Shown here: positions 11,842-15,491 of the stretch, in pieces
Layout: every line of letters begins with the position of its first letter
How positions within the stretch are numbered: the first letter of the stretch is position 1
Assembly: GCA_021817685.1 (NCBI GenBank)
Contig: JAKAGD010000007.1
Coordinates: 1 to 15,491, forward strand
Length of the DNA: 15,491 bases
Direction of reading: 5' to 3'
From: a bacterium
Lineage (GTDB): Bacteria; Patescibacteriota; Minisyncoccia; Phycocordibacterales; Phycocordibacteraceae
Program-made: the position numbers and the translations under genes
The notes under the pieces: generated by a model
Databases searched by the model: none
Told to the model about the DNA's origin: nothing
What the model saw: only the letters and a program-made list of their open reading frames with translations

Positions 11842-12366
11842 TTATTTAATTGGGACCGGCAATCCGAGTTTTTGCAGAGGCAGGTAGTGGAAATAGTACT
11901 GGCAACCTACGGAAATAACGTAATCAAGAACATCCTTATATTCTGGCTTTCTGAACCAGTCATTCAGAATATAGATGTACTCCACCTCGATGTTAAGTGG
12001 CGCCATAAGTTTTGCATACTGCTTTCTCTTGAAATCGCAGGTTTGTAGCTTTTCGTCTACCGATCCAGATACATTTTGGAACTTAATTTCAACTATAAAA
12101 AGGGTGTTGTTAATGATTACATAGATTGCCTCGTCTGGAAGGAGTTTCTTCGAAAGATACTTTTTGTAATGGATCTTTTTTGATTCTAGGTACTTATAGA
12201 GAGCATTCTTTTTGAAGCTTTTAGCTACTTCTTTCCCCTCATAAAAAATCGTATTTCCGTGAACGCGATATCCTTTCTTACTTTTTAACAGCGCCAAAAT
12301 ATCAACCCTCCTTTCAAAATTGAGTCCGGTTTTAGTGTTCCCGCCTCCTTTTCCTCCTGTAATCAT
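11842..12366 (-). CDS. PD-(D/E)XK restriction endonuclease of a type II-like system
   Basis: It is 174 residues. The catalytic core is visible: P77-D78-E79 in LLPDEAIYVI and E93-I-K95 in FIVEIKFQ, the spaced PD...ExK signature of restriction nucleases, followed by NVSGSVDEKLQTCDFKRKQY, which recurs in small endonucleases of this type. A Gly-rich start (ITGGKGGGNTKTGL) precedes FERRVDIL. It should cut the DNA sequence that the adjacent methyltransferase protects; the target is unknown. The ATG overlaps the methyltransferase stop by 4 nt (ATGA), so protection is made first and cutting is coupled to it. The gene is AT-rich like AIPR (21 of 60 G/C in a sample at 12121). Confidence 0.85.
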   Translation of the reverse strand: MITGGKGGGNTKTGLNFERRVDILALLKSKKGYRVHGNTIFYEGKEVAKSFKKNALYKYLESKKIHYKKYLSKKLLPDEAIYVIINNTLFIVEIKFQNVSGSVDEKLQTCDFKRKQYAKLMAPLNIEVEYIYILNDWFRKPEYKDVLDYVISVGCQYYFHYLPLQKLGLPVPIK

Positions 12367-13184
12367 GCCTTGACATCATTGATCCTTTTGATGGAAAGAT
12401 CAAGGTACTTCTTTTCCATGTCTATGCCAATGAATTTCCGGCCATGCATGGCAGCCGCGAGACCGGTCGTGGAGCTACCGGTGAACGGATCGAGAACTAC
12501 ATCGCCCTTCTTAGTACTCGCAAGCACGATGCGCTTCAAGAGGTCGAGCGGCTTCTGCGTGGGGTGCTTGCCGTACTTCTTTTCTTCTGGGCGAGGCGTA
12601 CCCATCGACCAGACTGAGCGCATTTGAAGTCCCGGTTTCTTTAATTGATCCTCCGGCCACTCCCCTTCTTTCATCAAATCATAATTGAATGTATGCTTCG
12701 CCTTCTTATCTTTGCGCGCCCAAATAATCGTCTCATGGCTCGCAGTGAAAAAGCGACAACTTAAGTTTGGAGAGGCGTTTGGTTTGAACCAAGAAATATC
12801 ATTCAGGATGTGGTAACCGAGCGACTGCAGCGCATGGCCGCACTGGTAAATCGAGTGGTAGGTACCGCTTACCCAGAGCGTGCCTTCCGGCTTCAGGACT
12901 CGCCGACTCGCTTCGAGCCATTGCTTGTGGAATTCATAATCTTCCTCAAATCCTTTGCTCACGTCCCAAATACCCTTATTGACGCTCACCATGCGGCCGG
13001 CATGAACCGTGAATCCCCCGTTTGAGAGATTGTACGGCGGATCGGCGAAGATCATATCGACCGAATTCTCCGGTAACTGAGCGAGGATATTCAGTGAATC
13101 TCCGTGATACAGAACGAAATTATCCTTCAGAAAGTAAGGCTTCTGAGCGACTATGGCGAGGATTTTTCGTTCTGCGACCGTCAT
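12363..13184 (-). CDS. Beta-class DNA (N6-adenine or N4-cytosine) methyltransferase
   Basis: It is 273 residues. Motif IV is DPPYNLSNGG (48-57), preceded by YHGDSLNIL, and motif I comes near the C-terminus as LDPFTGSSTTGLAA (231-244), with HPTQKP (207-212) before it. The IV-before-I order defines the beta class. The central part (NKGIWDVSKGF, WVSGTYHSIYQ, NLSCRFFTASHETIIWA) resembles methyltransferases such as M.HinfI and DpnA, but the recognition site cannot be inferred. The frame runs to 13292; ATG 13184 is chosen because TACAAT lies exactly 6 nt upstream. Composition is nearer to the host than the coupled nuclease (36 of 60 G/C in a sample at 12421). Confidence 0.95.
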   Translation of the reverse strand: MTVAERKILAIVAQKPYFLKDNFVLYHGDSLNILAQLPENSVDMIFADPPYNLSNGGFTVHAGRMVSVNKGIWDVSKGFEEDYEFHKQWLEASRRVLKPEGTLWVSGTYHSIYQCGHALQSLGYHILNDISWFKPNASPNLSCRFFTASHETIIWARKDKKAKHTFNYDLMKEGEWPEDQLKKPGLQMRSVWSMGTPRPEEKKYGKHPTQKPLDLLKRIVLASTKKGDVVLDPFTGSSTTGLAAAMHGRKFIGIDMEKKYLDLSIKRINDVKA

Positions 13185-13190
13185 GCCCCT

Positions 13191-13199
13191 ATTGTACCA
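13191..13199 (-). promoter_or_regulatory. Extended -10, leaderless-type promoter of the restriction-modification operon
   Basis: Minus strand TGGTACAAT (extended -10), 6 nt (AGGGGC), ATG 13184. It is the only promoter-like signal seen upstream of the methyltransferase, so it probably drives the whole island. Confidence 0.55.
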
Positions 13200-13237
13200 T
13201 CCGACCTGCCCTACGAACGACCGGACGGGAAATGGAT

Positions 13238-13268
13238 CAGGCGGTTTCCCCCACGGGGAAACCGCCTG
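13238..13268 (-). terminator. 14-bp perfect hairpin after the 67-aa gene
   Basis: CAGGCGGTTTCCCC (13238-13251), loop CAC, GGGGAAACCGCCTG (13255-13268). It lies 35 nt after the stop of the 67-aa gene and before the methyltransferase promoter, insulating the two. The T-run is weak in both directions, so the role as terminator rests on stem strength and position. Confidence 0.55.
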
Positions 13269-13303
13269 TGTTTGCGCCGCGTGACAGCCCATTCGCCTGC
13301 TTT

Positions 13304-13507
13304 CTATCCGGCAACCTCGAACAGATCTTTTTCCGCTTCGCCGGGACCTATATTGACGATGTAGCTGTCATCCACCTGAACGTGCCCTTCGATCTTGACG
13401 CCGTCCCGGTCGAAAAGCAGGTTCTGCGCAGCTTGCCGCGATGCGAACACCTTTTCTCCGGCCACCACCATTAGATAGCGCGGATACGAACCCTCTGCCT
13501 CGTTCAT
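13304..13507 (-). CDS. Hypothetical protein, 67 aa
   Basis: I do not recognise it. It is a small soluble protein, probably mixed alpha/beta: YPRYLMVVAGEKVFASRQAA, NLLFDRDGVKIEGHVQVDD, then SYIVNIGPG and an acidic end EAEKDLFEVAG. There is no Cys, signal or membrane segment. The frame is open to 13549, but ATG 13507 has a strong AGGAG site 7 nt upstream, a feature rare in this window. No -10 box of the usual kind is seen before it. Confidence 0.7.
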   Translation of the reverse strand: MNEAEGSYPRYLMVVAGEKVFASRQAAQNLLFDRDGVKIEGHVQVDDSYIVNIGPGEAEKDLFEVAG

Positions 13508-13514
13508 AGCAATT

Positions 13515-13519
13515 CTCCT
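13515..13519 (-). promoter_or_regulatory. Ribosome binding site of the 67-aa gene
   Basis: Minus strand AGGAG, 7 nt (AATTGCT), ATG 13507. It fixes the start. Confidence 0.75.
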
Positions 13520-13623
13520 GAAGAGCGTGTGCCAAAACCCAGCCCACAACCTAACGCAAAACTCCCCGAAAGTCGACCTGCCCCACCTCCCGGTTCTGGG
13601 AACGCCCCTGCCGGAAATTGAAA

Positions 13624-13649
13624 AAGAGCAGGCCCGCGGACCTGCTCTT
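13624..13649 (-). terminator. Terminator of the 229-aa gene
   Basis: Minus strand AAGAGCAGG, 8-nt loop, CCTGCTCTT, then TTTCAATTT: a 9-bp perfect stem with a T-rich tail, 24 nt after the stop at 13674. Confidence 0.8.
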
Positions 13650-13673
13650 CCTTACTGCCCTGCTCCAGGGGCG

Positions 13674-14363
13674 CTAGTTGATGGATTTCGGGGTGAGGAT
13701 CTCTTCCCCGACAAAGTACATATTGCAGAACTTCTCGACCGCCAGGCGCGTGTTCCTGGCCTCCGATTGCCGCAGAAAGTTCATCGCCTGATGCCGGCCC
13801 GCTTCATACCCCACCTCCCGGCGCCGCGTGAAGTCGCGGATCGTCGAGCGCAATACCAGAGCGGCGTGCATGAACGATGATTCCATGGCCTGAAACATCT
13901 TGCTGGAAACATCGTCCTTGCCGTACGACTCGCGCGCAAGGCGCTGGTACAGCCCTGCGCCCGTGTTTGCGACATACTCGAACGACCGCGGTTCCCGCCG
14001 CTCGCGGGTGCGCTCGGGAAAGAACGCGATGTACTGCAGACAGATATCCGCAACATCCTGCATGAGCTGCTTGTCGATGGTGACTATGCCGATGACATAC
14101 CGGAGGTAGTCCGCCGCGTCCAGCTTGTCGAGCATGTCCGCACGTTTGCTGAACCGGTACACGACCAGCCACAGGTAGTCCCGTATCGTCTCGTTGAACG
14201 GAAGCTTTGAGGCACGGTACGCATCCGTCACCAGTTGAAAATACTGCGCCCTGTCCGTCTTCCCGCGAACGAAGCCGATCTGATTGAGCGTTGGGACGGA
14301 GGTGTCAACCGCAATCGACTGAAACTGCGATATTTCCGTGATTAGTTTCGGGTTGGATTCCAA
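13674..14363 (-). CDS. Hypothetical protein, 229 aa, probable TTG start
   Basis: I do not recognise it. It appears entirely helical and soluble, with many Arg/Asp/Glu residues, for example LPFNETIRDYLWLVVYRFSK, RTRERREPRSFEYVAN and STIRDFTRRREVGYEAG. There are two cysteines and no signal peptide or known motif. The first plausible start is TTG at 14363, 6 nt after a strong GAGGAG site; no ATG competes there. A promoter (TTGTAA-16-TATGAT) and a terminator frame it as a single-gene unit. It is the longest of the four ribosome-binding-site-led unknown genes in this window. Confidence 0.75.
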   Translation of the reverse strand: MESNPKLITEISQFQSIAVDTSVPTLNQIGFVRGKTDRAQYFQLVTDAYRASKLPFNETIRDYLWLVVYRFSKRADMLDKLDAADYLRYVIGIVTIDKQLMQDVADICLQYIAFFPERTRERREPRSFEYVANTGAGLYQRLARESYGKDDVSSKMFQAMESSFMHAALVLRSTIRDFTRRREVGYEAGRHQAMNFLRQSEARNTRLAVEKFCNMYFVGEEILTPKSIN

Positions 14364-14369
14364 TTCGTT

Positions 14370-14375
14370 CTCCTC
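14370..14375 (-). promoter_or_regulatory. Ribosome binding site supporting a TTG start
   Basis: Minus strand GAGGAG, 6 nt (AACGAA), TTG 14363. The spacing equals that of the sites at 4969 and 8301, which precede ATG. Confidence 0.7.
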
Positions 14376-14396
14376 TCTTGTTGTGCAACCGTGACT

Positions 14397-14424
14397 ATCA
14401 TACGCAAAGGGCCGTATTTTACAA
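14397..14424 (-). promoter_or_regulatory. Promoter of the 229-aa gene
   Basis: Minus strand TTGTAA (14419-14424), 16 nt, TATGAT (14397-14402). The leader is about 27 nt and includes the ribosome binding site. The -35 touches the base of the preceding gene's terminator. Confidence 0.55.
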
Positions 14425-14457
14425 ACAGCGCCCGCCCCGGAGGGGCGGGCGCTGTTT
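14423..14457 (-). terminator. Strong terminator of the secreted 91-aa gene
   Basis: AAACAGCGCCCGCCCC (14423-14438), loop GGA, GGGGCGGGCGCTGTTT (14442-14457): a perfect 16-bp stem, 11 nt after the stop at 14469. The tail on the minus strand is short (GTAAAAT). Confidence 0.8.
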
Positions 14458-14468
14458 CTGTATGCCGA

Positions 14469-14744
14469 TTACGGACGATTGCCGCAAACCGCGCTGTTGT
14501 TGAGGCCGGTCTGGTACCCGTTCGCACCACCCGCCATGTTGAGGCCCTTGCCGAAGTAGCCGAAGGAGCCCGAGCCGGCGCCCGAGCCGCACTGCGCGCC
14601 CACCACTCCCGCCTGCTGGCGGCCGAGGTTGTCCATATACCGATTAAGCCCCGGCGTCGAATTCCCCGCCGCAAGCGCCGGAAGCGCCGATGCGCCGAAC
14701 AGTGCCGCCGCCGCCACGCCCATAAGTATCTTCTTCATATACAT
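14469..14744 (-). CDS. Small secreted Gly/Asn-rich protein, 91 aa
   Basis: There is a classic signal peptide, MKKILMGVAAAALFGASALP, with likely cleavage in ALA-AG around residues 25-27. The mature part of about 65 residues is rich in Gly, Asn, Ala and Ser and contains just two cysteines, C52 and C87, which could form one disulfide. No domain is recognised. The first ATG (14744) and one two codons later (14738) are both possible; the second begins the signal peptide directly. No ribosome binding site is visible. It ends with a 16-bp terminator. Function unknown; export is well supported. Confidence 0.75.
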   Translation of the reverse strand: MYMKKILMGVAAAALFGASALPALAAGNSTPGLNRYMDNLGRQQAGVVGAQCGSGAGSGSFGYFGKGLNMAGGANGYQTGLNNSAVCGNRP

Positions 14745-14769
14745 ACTCGTGCTATCTGCTAATGAGCGC

Positions 14770-14775
14770 AGTATA
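14770..14775 (-). promoter_or_regulatory. Possible -10 for the secreted 91-aa gene
   Basis: Minus strand TATACT, leading to a transcript start about 18-20 nt before the ATG at 14744. No -35 at normal spacing (TTGAAT is only 9 nt away). Confidence 0.3.
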
Positions 14776-14778
14776 CAC

Positions 14779-15210
14779 CTACCGATTCAAGTACGTGATG
14801 GTGAGTTGGAGCACCGTGGCGAAACTGACCCAGAGGAGATACGGGATGTTCGCGTATATAATCCACGCGTACGAAGGAGCACCGGTCTCAATGTGGAGCT
14901 TGAGGCCGAAGGAGTAGAGGGCAAAGAGCGCCCAGATGAGCGTCGCGAGCACGAGCAGGATGTCGGCCGCGGCGAGATAATTGTTCTTGAGCCCGAACTG
15001 GAAATACGTAAACGAGAAATTGAACACCAGGTTGAGCGCGAACGGGAGCGCGACCTTCCACGGCACTTCCCCGGTCAGCGCCTTATAAAACACGGTTCCG
15101 TACGTGACCGCGATGATGGCGTACAGCACCGTCCACACCGGGCCGAACACCCAACTCGGCGGCGACCAGCCGGGCTTCACGAGCGTTTGGTAGGAAGTAT
15201 ATGAGCCCAT
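14779..15210 (-). CDS. TspO/MBR family membrane protein
   Basis: It is 143 residues with five predicted membrane helices, the full length of bacterial TspO. Family hallmarks are KPGWSPPSWVFGPVWTVLY (12-30) with the Trp/Pro-rich loop, FALNLVFNFSFTYFQFG in the middle, and YANIPYLLWVSFATVLQLTI at the end. TspO proteins bind tetrapyrroles and sterol-like ligands and take part in porphyrin and stress responses; the ligand here is unknown. It follows the transporter gene by 6 nt, so they are likely cotranscribed. Confidence 0.93.
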   Translation of the reverse strand: MGSYTSYQTLVKPGWSPPSWVFGPVWTVLYAIIAVTYGTVFYKALTGEVPWKVALPFALNLVFNFSFTYFQFGLKNNYLAAADILLVLATLIWALFALYSFGLKLHIETGAPSYAWIIYANIPYLLWVSFATVLQLTITYLNR

Positions 15211-15216
15211 GGGCGG

Positions 15217-15491
15217 TTAGTCCTGCGACACGTCGGAGTAGATGGAGACGAGCGAAAAGAGCAGACTCAACGTCAGCGGACCGAGGAAGATGCCCGCCGG
15301 GCCGAAGTATATGAGCCCGCCGAGCACCGCGAGGAGAACCAGAAGCGGGTGGAGTTGCATCCCCCGCCCCACAAGCTTTGGCCCAAGGAAGTTGTCGATG
15401 AGCCCGACACCGACCACGCCCCAGATGAGGAGGCCGAGCGCCGGCGCCGTCGCTCCCGTGAAGAAAAGAAAAGCAACGGCGGGGATGAAGA
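15217..15491 (-). CDS. AI-2E family transporter, C-terminal fragment (enters from the window edge)
   Basis: The last 90 or so residues are present. The pattern GVGLIDNFLGPKLVGRG followed by LHPLLVLLAVLGGLIYFG and PAGIFLGPLTLSLLFSL is the conserved end of the AI-2E transporter (PerM/YdiK-type) family. The frame continues to the edge without a start; a GTG at 15417 lies inside the conserved region and is not the start. Members include autoinducer-2 exporters and Na+/H+ antiporters, so the substrate is open. Confidence 0.9.
   Translation of the reverse strand, partial: FIPAVAFLFFTGATAPALGLLIWGVVGVGLIDNFLGPKLVGRGMQLHPLLVLLAVLGGLIYFGPAGIFLGPLTLSLLFSLVSIYSDVSQD

Noticed and set aside
1..15491. CRISPR array, insertion sequence, rRNA or complete tRNA gene.
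   Set aside because: No regularly spaced direct repeats, transposase-like proteins, or rRNA/tRNA structures were seen on either strand.

Overview
The window is a gene-dense stretch (about 20 genes, almost all on the minus strand) of a mostly GC-rich bacterial chromosome. Very short intergenic spaces, small single-domain proteins and a mixture of leaderless and Shine-Dalgarno-led starts suggest a Candidate Phyla Radiation (Patescibacteria/Parcubacteria-type) genome. That placement is inference: no rRNA or marker gene is present. No stretch over 300 bases lacks a gene.

Layout. 1-1131: start of an ABC-F ATPase, a divergent 23S rRNA pseudouridine synthase (RluF-like) and a small DUF2061 membrane protein. 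1178-4200: a tight five-gene minus-strand operon, transcribed in the order Met-rich membrane-anchored peptide, CcdA, membrane-anchored thioredoxin (DipZ C-terminal type), MsrA, MsrB. It is driven by a near-consensus promoter whose -10 lies inside an 8-bp inverted repeat. 4288-5339: an XRE regulator plus small membrane protein pair, divergent from an unknown 119-aa gene, with a 13-bp perfect inverted repeat between them. 5403-8228: a MliC-domain lipoprotein-inhibitor-like protein, a CYTH phosphatase/cyclase-fold protein, an FMN-binding PNPOx-fold protein and a DnaQ/ExoX-type exonuclease. 8312-9773: an unknown 137-aa gene, a conserved uncharacterised Trp/Arg-rich protein, and a small GIY-YIG-like protein. 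9906-13184: a restriction-modification/phage-defence island (beta-class DNA methyltransferase, PD-(D/E)XK endonuclease, AIPR-family protein with an N-terminal nuclease-like motif, small unknown). The endonuclease and AIPR genes are strikingly AT-rich. 13304-15491: two unknown genes with strong ribosome binding sites, a small secreted protein, TspO and the end of an AI-2E-family transporter.

Two observations stand out. First, the methionine-sulfoxide operon starts with a tiny exported peptide carrying four Met-Met pairs; together with MsrA, MsrB, CcdA and an extracytoplasmic thioredoxin it looks like a sacrificial-methionine oxidant sink. Second, genes fall into two initiation classes. Seven have a -10 hexamer exactly 6 nt before ATG (leaderless geometry). 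Four unrecognised genes instead carry a strong GGAG-type site 6-7 nt before the start, and each has a terminator-like hairpin downstream.
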